Shown here: positions 18,814 through 26,676 of the stretch, in pieces | How the letters are laid out: the number at the start of each line of letters is the position of its first letter | How positions within the stretch are numbered: position 1 is the stretch's first letter | From: Actinomyces provencensis | GTDB lineage: Bacteria > Actinomycetota > Actinomycetes > Actinomycetales > Actinomycetaceae | Length of the DNA: 64,000 bases | Direction: 5' to 3' | Assembly (NCBI RefSeq): GCF_900155435.1 | Contig: NZ_LT700212.1 | Coordinates: 979,560-1,043,559 of the forward strand | Position numbers and translations under genes: made by a program | Notes under the pieces: generated by a model | The model's input: only the letters and a program-made list of their open reading frames with translations | The model's database searches: none | Told to the model about the DNA's origin: nothing

Positions 18814-18843
18814 GCCCCAAGGCTATCCGCCGGGCACGCGAAA

Positions 18844-18881
18844 GGGGTGTGGGCACCACCCGCAGGTGGTGCCCACACCCC
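18844..18881 (-). terminator. rpsA terminator
   Basis: A perfect 17-bp inverted repeat (GGGGTGTGGGCACCACC and its complement) with a 4-nt CGCA loop, followed on the minus strand by TTT. It lies 30 nt after the rpsA stop. Confidence 0.85.
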
Positions 18882-18910
18882 TCGACCTCACCGCCCGGAG
18901 GCGGATCACA

Positions 18911-20374
18911 TCAGTTGGTGGAGGTCAGCTTCTCGCGCAGGGCCGCCAGGGCCTCGTCGGACGCCAGCGTGCCGCCGTTGTCGGCGGGGGCGGAGGAGTA
19001 GGAAGCCTGCTCCTCGACCGCGGTGGTGGCTTCCTGGTCCTGCTCCTGGGCGCGGGCGACCTGGGCCTTGTGGGCCTCCCACCGGGCCTGCGCCTCAGCG
19101 TACTGGGCCTCCCATGCCTCGCGCTGGGTCTCGTAGCCCTCCATCCACTCCTGGGTCTCCGGATCGAAGCCCTCGGGGTACTTGTAGTTGCCGTTCTCGT
19201 CGTACTCGGCAGCCATCCCGTACAGGGAGGGATCGAAGTCGTCGGAGTTGGGGTCGACGCCCTCGTTGGCCTGCTTGAGGGACAGCGAGATCCGGCGACG
19301 CTCCAGATCGATGTCGATGACCTTGACGAAGACCTCGTCACCGACCTTGACGACCTGCTCGGGCAGGTCGACGTGACGCTGCGCGAGCTCGGAGATGTGG
19401 ACCAGGCCCTCGATGCCGTCCTCGACACGCACGAACGCGCCGAAGGGGACGAGCTTGGTGACCTTGCCGGGCACGACCTGGCCGATGGCGTGGGTGCGTG
19501 CGAAGGCCTGCCACGGGTCCTCCTGCGTCGCCTTGAGCGACAGGGAGACACGCTCGCGGTCCATGTCGACGTCCAGGACCTCGACCGTGACCTCCTGGCC
19601 GACCTCGACGACCTCGGAGGGGTGGTCGATGTGCTTCCAGGACAGCTCGGAGACGTGCACCAGACCATCGACACCACCGAGGTCGACGAACGCGCCGAAG
19701 TTGACGATCGAGGAGACCGTTCCCTGGCGGACCTGGCCCTTCTGGAGGGTGTGCAGGAAGTTCGTGCGGACCTCGGACTGGGTCTGCTCGAGCCAGGCGC
19801 GACGCGAGAGGACGACGTTGTTGCGGTTCTTGTCCAGCTCGATGATCTTGGCCTCGAGCTCACGCCCGATGTAGGGCTGCAGGTCGCGGACACGACGCAT
19901 CTCCACCAGGGAGGCCGGCAGGAAGCCACGCAGGCCGATGTCGAGGATCAGGCCGCCCTTGACGACCTCGATGACGGTGCCGGTGACGACGCCGTCCTCC
20001 TCCTTGATCTTCTCGATCTTGCCCCACGCACGCTCGTACTGGGCGCGCTTCTTCGACAGGAGCAGTCGGCCCTCCTTGTCCTCCTTCTGGAGGACGAGCG
20101 CCTCGATCTTGTCACCCACCTTGACGACGTCCTCGGGCGCGACGTCGTGCTTGATGGAGAGCTCACGGGAGAGGATGACGCCCTCGGTCTTGTAACCGAT
20201 GTCGAGGAGGACCTCATCGTGGTCGACCTTGACGACCGTGCCCTCGACGATGTCGCCATCATTGAAGTACTTGATCGTCTTGTCGATGGCGGCCAGCAGG
20301 TCCTCTTCGGACCCGATGTCGTTCACTGCAACCTGAGGAGTGCTGGTGCTCGGCTGCTCGGTGGTGGTGGTCAT
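18911..20374 (-). CDS. rpsA: 30S ribosomal protein S1
   Basis: A 487-residue S1 with four OB-fold S1 repeats: near residues 35–105 (GDIVEGTVVKVDHDEV), 120–190, 205–275 (GQVRQGTVSSIVNFGAF) and 290–360 (GQVVPGKVTKLVPFGAF). Four rather than six repeats is normal for actinobacteria. The C-terminal 100 residues are rich in Ala, Glu and Gln. It binds mRNA on the 30S subunit. The ATG at 20374 has GGAG 12–13 nt upstream and is followed by a Thr run typical of actinobacterial S1. polA lies upstream on the same strand. Confidence 0.96.
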   Translation of the reverse strand: MTTTTEQPSTSTPQVAVNDIGSEEDLLAAIDKTIKYFNDGDIVEGTVVKVDHDEVLLDIGYKTEGVILSRELSIKHDVAPEDVVKVGDKIEALVLQKEDKEGRLLLSKKRAQYERAWGKIEKIKEEDGVVTGTVIEVVKGGLILDIGLRGFLPASLVEMRRVRDLQPYIGRELEAKIIELDKNRNNVVLSRRAWLEQTQSEVRTNFLHTLQKGQVRQGTVSSIVNFGAFVDLGGVDGLVHVSELSWKHIDHPSEVVEVGQEVTVEVLDVDMDRERVSLSLKATQEDPWQAFARTHAIGQVVPGKVTKLVPFGAFVRVEDGIEGLVHISELAQRHVDLPEQVVKVGDEVFVKVIDIDLERRRISLSLKQANEGVDPNSDDFDPSLYGMAAEYDENGNYKYPEGFDPETQEWMEGYETQREAWEAQYAEAQARWEAHKAQVARAQEQDQEATTAVEEQASYSSAPADNGGTLASDEALAALREKLTSTN

Positions 20375-20559
20375 GTAGTTGTGTTCTCCGAAACGGACGA
20401 AATAGTGGGTGGACAGAACCGGTGGACGCCGCTGACCGTGCCGGAGGGCATGGTGGGACCGCGCACACCGCCCACAGCCTAGCGGTCGCCCTGCCCCGAG
20501 TCCAGTACCCGGTTCGACATCCCCTGACGCACACCGACGCACCCGGTGGGTCCCACTCC

Positions 20560-23301
20560 TCAGTGCGCGGCCTCCATCCAGGAGTGGCCACGTCCCACCG
20601 CGACGGTGAGCTCCACGTCCATCGCCACCGGCGATCCCATCTCGCGTCGCAGCAGCGCCTCCACCTGCTCGTCCTCACCGGGGTGGACCTCCACGATGAG
20701 TTCGTCGTGGATCTGCAGGAGCAGCCGGGACTCCAGCCCGGCCGCGCGCAGGGCGCGGTCCACGCGGACCATGGCGATCTTGATGATGTCGGCCGCCGAA
20801 CCCTGGATGGGGGCGTTGAGAGCCGCACGTTCGGCCATCTCGCGGCGCTGCCGGTTCTCGGAGTTCAGGTCGGGCAGGTAGCGGCGCCGGTGGAACATCG
20901 TCTGGGTGTACCCGTCGCGACGCGCCTGGGCGACGAGGTGTGCGAGGTAGTCACGCACGCCCCCGAACCGCTCGAAGTAGCGCTCGCGCAGTTCTGCGGC
21001 CTCCGGCACCGGGATCCCCAGCTGCTGGGAGAGCCCGTAGGAGGACAACCCGTAGGCGAGGCCGTAGGAGGTGGCCTTGATCCTCGTGCGCTGCTCGGGG
21101 GTGACGTCCTCGACGGGGGTGCCGAAGACCATCGCGGCCATGGCACGGTGGAGGTCCTCCCCCGTGCGGAAGGCCTCGATCAGTCCGGCATCCCCGGAGA
21201 GGTGCGCCATGATGCGCATCTCGATCTGGGAGTAGTCCGCGCTCATGAGCTCCGCGTACCCGGGTCCCGCGACGAAGGCGTGGCGGATGCGGACGCCGTC
21301 GGCAGTGCGCGCAGGGATGTTCTGCAGGTTCGGGTCCGAGGAGGCCAGCCGCCCGGTCGCGGCGACCACCTGTGAGAACGTGGTGTGGATGCGATGGTCG
21401 ACGCCGACCGTGGCCCGCAGTGTCTCCACCATCTGGAGGAGCTTGATGCGGTCGCGGTGGGTGAGCAGGTGCTCCAGGAAGGGGTGGCCGGTGCGCGCCC
21501 ACAGCTCCTGGAGCGCCTCGGCATTGGTGGTCCACCCGGTCTTGGTCTTCTTGGTGCGTGGCATGTCCAGCTGCCCGAAGAGGACCTCCTGGAGTTGCTT
21601 GGGGCTGGAGAGGTTCACCTGGCGTCCGATGGCGGCGTAGGCCTCGGTGGCGGCGCGCTCGACACCGGCGGCCAGCTCCTCGCGCAGCCCGTCCAGGACG
21701 GCCGTGTCCACTGCGATGCCGGTGTCCTCCATGTGCGCGAGCACGCTCTGCAGGGGCAGTTCCATCTGGCCGAGCAGGTCCGTCTCGTCCTGCTGTGCCA
21801 GGAGCGGGACGAGGGCGTCGCGCAGCTCCAGCAGGGCGGAGGCCGACCGGGCGGCGCGCTGCTGGGCGGGGGTGGGTGTGCCGGCCTCGGTGCCCTCGGC
21901 CAGGTCGTCGAGGTCGAAGAGGGCGTCCCCCTTGCCGGCGGGCGCCTCCTCCCGGCCCAGGTAGCGGGAGGTGAGGGTCGCGAGGTCGTAACCGCGCTGC
22001 TCGGGGCGCAGCAGGTAGGCCGCGAGTTCCACGTCGAAGGCGGGCTGGTGCAGGTCCCAGCCGCGCCCCCGCAGGGCGTGCCAGGTCCCCTTGCCGTCGT
22101 GGACCACCAGGTCCTCGCGGTGGGCGAGCAGGTCCGCCAGGGCCGTGTCCTGTTCGGGTGTCACCTGCTCGACCTCCACGACCAGCACTCCCCCGCTGCG
22201 GGCCAGTGCCAGGCGGGTGGTGTCCCCACGGGCGGGCAGGCGCGAGCCCTCGACCCACAGGCCCAGCGGCCCCGGCTCCTCCGCCCGGACCCACGCGGCC
22301 ACGTCGGTGTCGGGCCCGGCGACCGTCGTCTCCGGCTCCGCCGGGGCGACCCCGGCACCGGGGTCCCCCGCCGTGCCACCCGTGCCGACGGGGTCGTCCT
22401 CGCCGGGGTCGGCCCCCGACACCCCGATGTCGGCCACCGCCAGGACGCGGGTGCGCAGTCCGGTGAACTCGAGGGTGTCGAAGAGGTCCTCCACGGCACG
22501 GCGGTCAGTGGGCCCGCGACGCAGGTCCGCGGGCTGCACCCCGACGTCGAGGTCGGTGAGGAGGTGGTTGAGGTGGCGGTTGCGGCGCACGTCGTCGAGG
22601 TGCTCACGCAGGGCCTCCCCCCGCTTGCCCCCGACCTCGTCGGCGCGCGCGAGGAGGTTGTCGAGGCCGTCGAACTTCGTGATCCACTGCGCGGCGGTCT
22701 TGGGCCCGACGCCGGGGACACCGGGCAGGTTGTCGGAGGTCTCCCCCACCAGCGCCGCGAGCTCCGGGTAGCGGTGCGGGGGCAGCCCGTACCTGTCCTC
22801 GATGGCGGAGGGGGTCATCTCGCGCAGGTCCCCGGGTCCCTGACCCGGGTAGAGGACGGTGACCCGGTCGTTGACGAGTTGGAAGGAGTCGCGGTCCCCT
22901 GACGCCACGAGGACCCGCCACCCCTCCCCCGACGCCTCGGTGGAGAGGGTGGCGAGGATGTCATCGGCCTCGTACCCCTCCTTGGTCAGGGAGCGGATAC
23001 CCATCGCCGTGAGCACGTCCTGGATGATCTCGACCTGGCCGACGAACTCGGGAGGGGTCTCGGCCCGTGTGCCCTTGTACTCCGGGTACTCCTCCGTGCG
23101 GAAGGAGTGGCGGGAGACGTCGAAGGCGACGGCCACGTGGGTCGGGCGCTCGGTCTCCAGGAGGCGCACCAACATGGAGACGAAGCCGTAGACGGCGTTC
23201 GTGCACTGACCCGTCGAGGTCCTGAACGTGTCCGAGGGGAGGGCGTAGAAGGCGCGGAAGGCCACGGAGTGGCCGTCGATGATCAGCAGGGTGTCCGTCA
23301 C
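20560..23301 (-). CDS. polA: DNA polymerase I
   Basis: Repair and Okazaki-fragment polymerase, 913 residues. Residues 1–290 form the 5'-3' exonuclease/FEN domain (LLIIDGHSVAFRAF, YEADDILATL, VGETSDNLPGVPGVGPKTA). A middle domain follows, with a ~45-residue Gly/Pro/Asp-rich linker and no intact DXE motif, so 3'-5' proofreading is probably lost, as in other actinobacteria. The polymerase domain has motif A ADYSQIEMR, motif B KATSYGLAYG and motif C IHDELIVEV. The GTG at 23301 is chosen because a TAGGGT box lies 7 nt upstream and the family starts there; the 159 further codons upstream overlap the thioesterase gene on the other strand. Confidence 0.96.
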   Translation of the reverse strand: MTDTLLIIDGHSVAFRAFYALPSDTFRTSTGQCTNAVYGFVSMLVRLLETERPTHVAVAFDVSRHSFRTEEYPEYKGTRAETPPEFVGQVEIIQDVLTAMGIRSLTKEGYEADDILATLSTEASGEGWRVLVASGDRDSFQLVNDRVTVLYPGQGPGDLREMTPSAIEDRYGLPPHRYPELAALVGETSDNLPGVPGVGPKTAAQWITKFDGLDNLLARADEVGGKRGEALREHLDDVRRNRHLNHLLTDLDVGVQPADLRRGPTDRRAVEDLFDTLEFTGLRTRVLAVADIGVSGADPGEDDPVGTGGTAGDPGAGVAPAEPETTVAGPDTDVAAWVRAEEPGPLGLWVEGSRLPARGDTTRLALARSGGVLVVEVEQVTPEQDTALADLLAHREDLVVHDGKGTWHALRGRGWDLHQPAFDVELAAYLLRPEQRGYDLATLTSRYLGREEAPAGKGDALFDLDDLAEGTEAGTPTPAQQRAARSASALLELRDALVPLLAQQDETDLLGQMELPLQSVLAHMEDTGIAVDTAVLDGLREELAAGVERAATEAYAAIGRQVNLSSPKQLQEVLFGQLDMPRTKKTKTGWTTNAEALQELWARTGHPFLEHLLTHRDRIKLLQMVETLRATVGVDHRIHTTFSQVVAATGRLASSDPNLQNIPARTADGVRIRHAFVAGPGYAELMSADYSQIEMRIMAHLSGDAGLIEAFRTGEDLHRAMAAMVFGTPVEDVTPEQRTRIKATSYGLAYGLSSYGLSQQLGIPVPEAAELRERYFERFGGVRDYLAHLVAQARRDGYTQTMFHRRRYLPDLNSENRQRREMAERAALNAPIQGSAADIIKIAMVRVDRALRAAGLESRLLLQIHDELIVEVHPGEDEQVEALLRREMGSPVAMDVELTVAVGRGHSWMEAAH

Positions 23302-23308
23302 ACGTGAC

Positions 23309-23314
23309 ACCCTA
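23309..23314 (-). promoter_or_regulatory. -10 box of polA (leaderless)
   Basis: TAGGGT on the minus strand with 7 nt to the GTG at 23301. It sits inside the 19-bp space between the polA and thioesterase start codons. Confidence 0.5.
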
Positions 23315-23320
23315 GGGCCC

Positions 23321-23764
23321 ATGAGCGCGAACGACGACACGAACCCGCCCGCACCCGCCTCGCTGGTGGGCGCGCACTGGCCGGGATCACTGATGGAGCG
23401 CATGGGCATGGAGGTGGTCGAGCACTCGGCGCAGCGCACCGTGGTCACCATGCCCGTCGAGGGCAACCGCCAGTCGGCGGGCCTCCTGCACGGCGGGGCC
23501 TCCGCAGCTCTCGCGGAGACCGCGGCCTCCCTGGCCGCCCAGGCACGGGCACGCGAGGTCGGGGCCACCAGCGCCGTGGGCGTCGAGTTGTCGATCTCCC
23601 ACCTGCGCGAGGCCGGTTCCGCACCGGTGGTGGCCACGGCGACCGCAGTGCACCTGGGGCGCACCTCCACCGTGCATGTCGTGGACCTGCGCGACGGGGA
23701 GGGACGTCTGGTGGCCAGTGCCCGGGTGTCCAACAGGATCCTCGGCGGGTCCGCCTCACACTGA
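23321..23764 (+). CDS. Hotdog-fold thioesterase (PaaI/YdiI-like)
   Basis: A 147-residue acyl-CoA thioesterase-like protein. The catalytic-region signature GLLHGGASAALAETAAS (residues about 54–70) matches the PaaI/EntH group, with the Glu in ALAETA as probable catalytic acid and the typical hotdog strands around VGVELSISHLR. The ATG at 23321 follows directly after the polA promoter; an ATG 14 codons earlier would lie inside polA. It is divergent from polA, an arrangement known from other actinobacteria. The substrate is not known. Confidence 0.88.
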   Translation: MSANDDTNPPAPASLVGAHWPGSLMERMGMEVVEHSAQRTVVTMPVEGNRQSAGLLHGGASAALAETAASLAAQARAREVGATSAVGVELSISHLREAGSAPVVATATAVHLGRTSTVHVVDLRDGEGRLVASARVSNRILGGSASH

Positions 23765-23832
23765 GGGAACGGGGACACGGTCGGGCCCGGGGGGCCGGGG
23801 ACCCGCAGCAGGCCCGGGGGTGCCCTGGGACG

Positions 23833-23873
23833 GGGACGGGCCCACCACGCGTGGTGCGTGGTGGGCCCGTCCC
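23833..23873. terminator. Bidirectional terminator, thioesterase / pdtaR
   Basis: A perfect 18-bp stem (GGGACGGGCCCACCACGC and its complement) with a 5-nt loop, between two convergent genes. No long T-run on either side. Confidence 0.75.
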
Positions 23874-23883
23874 ACAGGGTCAG

Positions 23884-23906
23884 GACCCCACCGCTGGGGT
23901 GGGGTC
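23884..23906. terminator. Second hairpin downstream of pdtaR
   Basis: GACCCCACC and GGTGGGGTC with a 5-nt loop, 9 nt after the pdtaR stop. It stands next to the larger hairpin at 23833–23873 and probably serves pdtaR. Confidence 0.55.
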
Positions 23907-23914
23907 GCCCGGGG

Positions 23915-24505
23915 TCAGTCCTCGACCTGGTCGATCACCGCATCGGCGACCTCACGCATGGAGAGCCTGCGGTCCATGGACGTCTTCTGGATCCAGCGGA
24001 ACGCCTCCGGCTCGGACATGCCCATGTTCTTCATGAGCAGGCCCTTGGCCCGGTCCACGCGCTTGCGTGTCTCGAAGCGGTCGGAGAGATCGGCGATCTC
24101 CTCCTCCAGGGACTCGATCTCCTGGTGGCGCGACAGCGCGATCTCGACCGCCGGGATGAGGTCCGCGGGGCTGAAGGGCTTGACCACGTAGGCCATGGCG
24201 CCGGCGTCGCGGGCCCGCTCGACCAGTTCGGTCTGGCTGAAGGCCGTGAGCATGACGACCGCACAGGAGAGTTCCTTGAGGATCCTCTCCGCAGCGGTGA
24301 TGCCGTCCATCTTCGGCATCTTGACGTCCATGACGCACAGATCGGGCTCGAGCTCGAGCGCGAGATTCACAGCTTCCTCACCGTCGACTGCCTCCCCGAC
24401 CACCTCGAATCCGGCACCGGTCAGCGTCTCGACGATGTCGAGGCGGATGAGTGTCTCGTCCTCGGCCACGAGCACGCGGCGGGGAGAGGTCTGATCTGCA
24501 GTCAT
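23915..24505 (-). CDS. pdtaR: ANTAR-domain response regulator PdtaR
   Basis: A 196-residue regulator with an N-terminal receiver (VLVAEDETLIR, phospho-acceptor Asp in LCVMDVKMPKMDG near residue 60) and a C-terminal ANTAR RNA-binding domain (ETRKRVDRAKGLLMKNMGMSEPEAFRW, split here by its helices, and LSMREVADAVI). ANTAR proteins prevent transcription termination by binding paired hairpins in nascent RNA. Its usual kinase, PdtaS, is not in the window. The ATG at 24505 is preceded by GAGG; the promoter overlaps that of the divergent tRNA. The gene next to polA is a conserved actinobacterial arrangement. Confidence 0.93.
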   Translation of the reverse strand: MTADQTSPRRVLVAEDETLIRLDIVETLTGAGFEVVGEAVDGEEAVNLALELEPDLCVMDVKMPKMDGITAAERILKELSCAVVMLTAFSQTELVERARDAGAMAYVVKPFSPADLIPAVEIALSRHQEIESLEEEIADLSDRFETRKRVDRAKGLLMKNMGMSEPEAFRWIQKTSMDRRLSMREVADAVIDQVED

Positions 24506-24530
24506 GTTCGGTCCTCAGGTTGTTCAGGGA

Positions 24531-24554
24531 GCGATCGCTATCCTATCCTTGACA
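24531..24554. promoter_or_regulatory. Overlapping divergent promoters, pdtaR and tRNA
   Basis: A palindrome GCGATCGC (24531–24538) is followed by two overlapping TATCCT boxes on the plus strand (24539–24544, 24544–24549) and a TAGGAT on the minus strand (24540–24545). The second plus box would start transcription about 15 nt before the tRNA; the minus box suits pdtaR. A TTGACA at 24549–24554 overlaps them. Confidence 0.5.
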
Positions 24555-24570
24555 GGCACCGGCGCGTGCA

Positions 24571-24644
24571 GCCCCGATAGCCCAACTGGCAGAGGCGGTC
24601 GGCTCAAACCCGGCTTGTTGTGGGTTCGAATCCCACTCGGGGTA
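24571..24644 (+). tRNA. tRNA with CAA anticodon, class I shape (tRNA-Leu-like)
   Basis: A 74-nt cloverleaf: 7-bp acceptor stem closed by G1·U72, short D-arm, 5-bp anticodon stem with loop CTCAAAC giving anticodon CAA, a 5-nt variable loop (TTGTT), a 5-bp T-stem with loop TTCGAAT, and discriminator A. CCA is not encoded. CAA reads the UUG leucine codon, but true bacterial tRNA-Leu has a long variable arm, and this one does not; the genuine class II tRNA-Leu(GAG) is at 50091–50177. The tRNA call is firm; the amino acid is uncertain. Confidence 0.75.
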
Positions 24645-24694
24645 CCGTCCGTCCCGCCGCGCACTGCGCGGCGGGACCGCGCGAGTGCCAAGGA

Positions 24695-24937
24695 TCACGC
24701 AGCAGGGATCAGGTCCAGGCCCAGGTAGTTGGCGGCCTGGCTGCGCCGACGCGGCTCCCTGAGGGCCTCGATGGCGGACTCGATACCCGCGTCGTCACTC
24801 CAGTCGTCGAACCAGGGCCGCACGGCCTCCGGGAGCTGTTCGGCGAGCAGGTTGTTGGCCTGGCGTCCGCTGAACCTGTCGTGGACGGACACCGTGGCCA
24901 TCCGGTCGATCATTCGGTTGTTCGTGTTCGTGTTCAT
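24695..24937 (-). CDS. Small hypothetical protein (80 aa)
   Basis: Unrecognised. The 80-residue product begins MNTNTNNRMIDRM and continues with a charged, Trp-containing segment (RPWFDDWSDDAG) and a C-terminal AANYLGLDLIPAA. No membrane segment or cysteine. Coding is supported by a start region (ATG at 24943 or 24937) directly after a purine-only tract of about 24 nt (24945–24968) that would act as a strong ribosome-binding site. It runs convergently with the tRNA. Function cannot be assigned. Confidence 0.6.
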   Translation of the reverse strand: MNTNTNNRMIDRMATVSVHDRFSGRQANNLLAEQLPEAVRPWFDDWSDDAGIESAIEALREPRRRSQAANYLGLDLIPAA

Positions 24938-24968
24938 GTGCATTCTTCTCTTCTTCTTCCTCTTCCTC

Positions 24969-25162
24969 AGATGCCACCGGGGTATGTGCAGATGGGGCAC
25001 AGGCAACCGCGGCAGCCAACGTCGGGGTGTCCAGGCGCTCCCGACTTCGGGAGCTCATCAGGACCCTGCCGATCACAACGCGACCGGCACACCATTATTC
25101 CCACACCACCAACAGGTGCGCAAGCGCATGTGGAGGTGCTCACGCCCACACCGCACACACGA
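24969..25162. other. Non-coding gap upstream of small hypothetical gene
   Basis: No gene is supported here. It contains the start region of the small gene and ends at the pyk terminator. Its base composition is less GC-rich than the flanking genes, and no clear -10/-35 pair is visible. Confidence 0.35.
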
Positions 25163-25204
25163 ACGCCGGAGGGCGGCACCCGAACGGGTGCCGCCCTCCG
25201 GCGT
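25163..25204 (-). terminator. pyk terminator
   Basis: A perfect 19-bp stem (ACGCCGGAGGGCGGCACCC and its complement) with a 4-nt loop, 14 nt after the pyk stop on the minus strand. Confidence 0.85.
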
Positions 25205-25218
25205 CAGGACCTCGAGGA

Positions 25219-26664
25219 TCAGCGGTGTCCGCCGCCACCGATCGAGTAGTCCACCTGGTCACCGACCGTGTGGACACGGATGAGGTTCGAGGAGCCGGAC
25301 GTCCCCGGCGGCATCCCCGCCACGAGCACCAGTTCGTCCCCGACCTCGGCGAGGTGGGCCGACTGGGCCACCTGGTCGACCTGCCAGACCATGTCGTCGG
25401 TGTGCGTCACCTCGGGGACCCGGTAGGTCTGGATGCCCCAGGACAGTGCCAGCTGCCGGCGCGTCTCCTCCAGGGGGGTGAAGGCCAGCATGGGGATCGG
25501 GCTGCGCAGCCGGGACATCCGGCGCGCGGTGGAGCCGGACTGGGTGAACGTCACCAGGAACTTCACGTCCAGGCGCTCCCCCACTGCGGCGGCGGCCTGG
25601 CAGATGACCGCTGCGCGGTCGACCACGAAGGCACCCAGAGGGGCGATGCGCTCCCCGCCGTTCTCCTCGGTGTTCTCGATGATCCGCGCCATGGTGCGCA
25701 CGGCCTCGATGGGATAGGCGCCCACGGAGGTCTCACCGGAGAGCATGACCGCGTCGGCACCGTCGAGGATCGCATTGGCGCAGTCGGAGGCCTCGGCGCG
25801 TGTGGGCCGCGGACTCTTGATCATCGACTCCAGCACCTGCGTGGCGACGATGACCGGCTTGGCCTGGCGCCGCGCCAGCTCGATGGCCCGCTTCTGCACC
25901 AGGGGGACGACCTCGAGGGGCATCTCGACGCCCAGGTCACCACGCGCCACCATGATGCCGTCGAAGGCGTCGACGATCTCCTCGATGGCGTCCACGGCCT
26001 GGGGCTTCTCGATCTTGGCGATGACCGGACGGCGGATGCCCTCCTCGTCCATGATCTTGTGGACGTCCTCGATGTCGACCGCGCTGCGGACGAAGGACAG
26101 GGCGATGAAGTCACACCCGATGTTCAGACCCCAGCGGAGATCCTCGCGGTCCTTCTCGGACAGGGCGGGCACGGAGACGGCCACCCCGGGGAGGTTCAGG
26201 CCCTTGTGGTCGGAGACGTAACCGGGGACCTCGACGCGCGTCACGACGTCGGTGTCGGTCACCTCGGTGACCCGGACCGCGACATTGCCGTCGTCGATGA
26301 GGAGGCGGTCACCGGCGCGGCAGTCGCCCGGGAGACCCTTGAAGGTCGTCCCGACGCGTTCCTTGGTGCCCTCGACATCGTCCGTCGTGATGGTGAAGGT
26401 GTCTCCCACCTCCTGGTACTGCGGACCGTCCTTGAAGGTCTCGAGGCGGATCTTGGGGCCCTGGAGGTCGACGAGGATGGCGATCGCACGGCCGGAGGTC
26501 GCCGCCGCGCGACGAATCCGCTCGATGACCACCTCCTGCTCGGCAGCGGTCCCGTGGGAGCGGTTGATCCGCGCCACGTCCATCCCGGCGTCCACCAGTG
26601 CCTGGACCTGTTCAGGGGACTCCGTCGCAGGTCCCAGTGTGCATACGATTTTGGCTCGGCGCAT
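25219..26664 (-). CDS. pyk: Pyruvate kinase
   Basis: Last step of glycolysis, phosphoenolpyruvate to pyruvate with ATP formation. The 481-residue protein begins AKIVCTLGPA, and has the signature VIAKIEKPQAVDAI with the catalytic Lys near residue 215, the metal-binding MVARGDLGVEMP and ATQVLESMI segments, and a C-terminal allosteric domain (STARRMSRLR). The ATG at 26664 is preceded by a TAGACT box at 6 nt, so pyk can have its own leaderless transcript even though it follows lgt by only 9 nt. Confidence 0.97.
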   Translation of the reverse strand: MRRAKIVCTLGPATESPEQVQALVDAGMDVARINRSHGTAAEQEVVIERIRRAAATSGRAIAILVDLQGPKIRLETFKDGPQYQEVGDTFTITTDDVEGTKERVGTTFKGLPGDCRAGDRLLIDDGNVAVRVTEVTDTDVVTRVEVPGYVSDHKGLNLPGVAVSVPALSEKDREDLRWGLNIGCDFIALSFVRSAVDIEDVHKIMDEEGIRRPVIAKIEKPQAVDAIEEIVDAFDGIMVARGDLGVEMPLEVVPLVQKRAIELARRQAKPVIVATQVLESMIKSPRPTRAEASDCANAILDGADAVMLSGETSVGAYPIEAVRTMARIIENTEENGGERIAPLGAFVVDRAAVICQAAAAVGERLDVKFLVTFTQSGSTARRMSRLRSPIPMLAFTPLEETRRQLALSWGIQTYRVPEVTHTDDMVWQVDQVAQSAHLAEVGDELVLVAGMPPGTSGSSNLIRVHTVGDQVDYSIGGGGHR

Positions 26665-26670
26665 GGGGCC

Positions 26671-26676
26671 AGTCTA
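26671..26676 (-). promoter_or_regulatory. -10 box of pyk, overlapping lgt stop
   Basis: TAGACT on the minus strand, 6 nt before the pyk ATG. Its first three bases are the TAG stop codon of lgt. Confidence 0.5.

Noticed and set aside
24549-24554. TTGACA as the -35 box of the CAA tRNA
   Set aside because: A -10 box 17 nt downstream would fall inside the tRNA itself; the TATCCT boxes are better placed.
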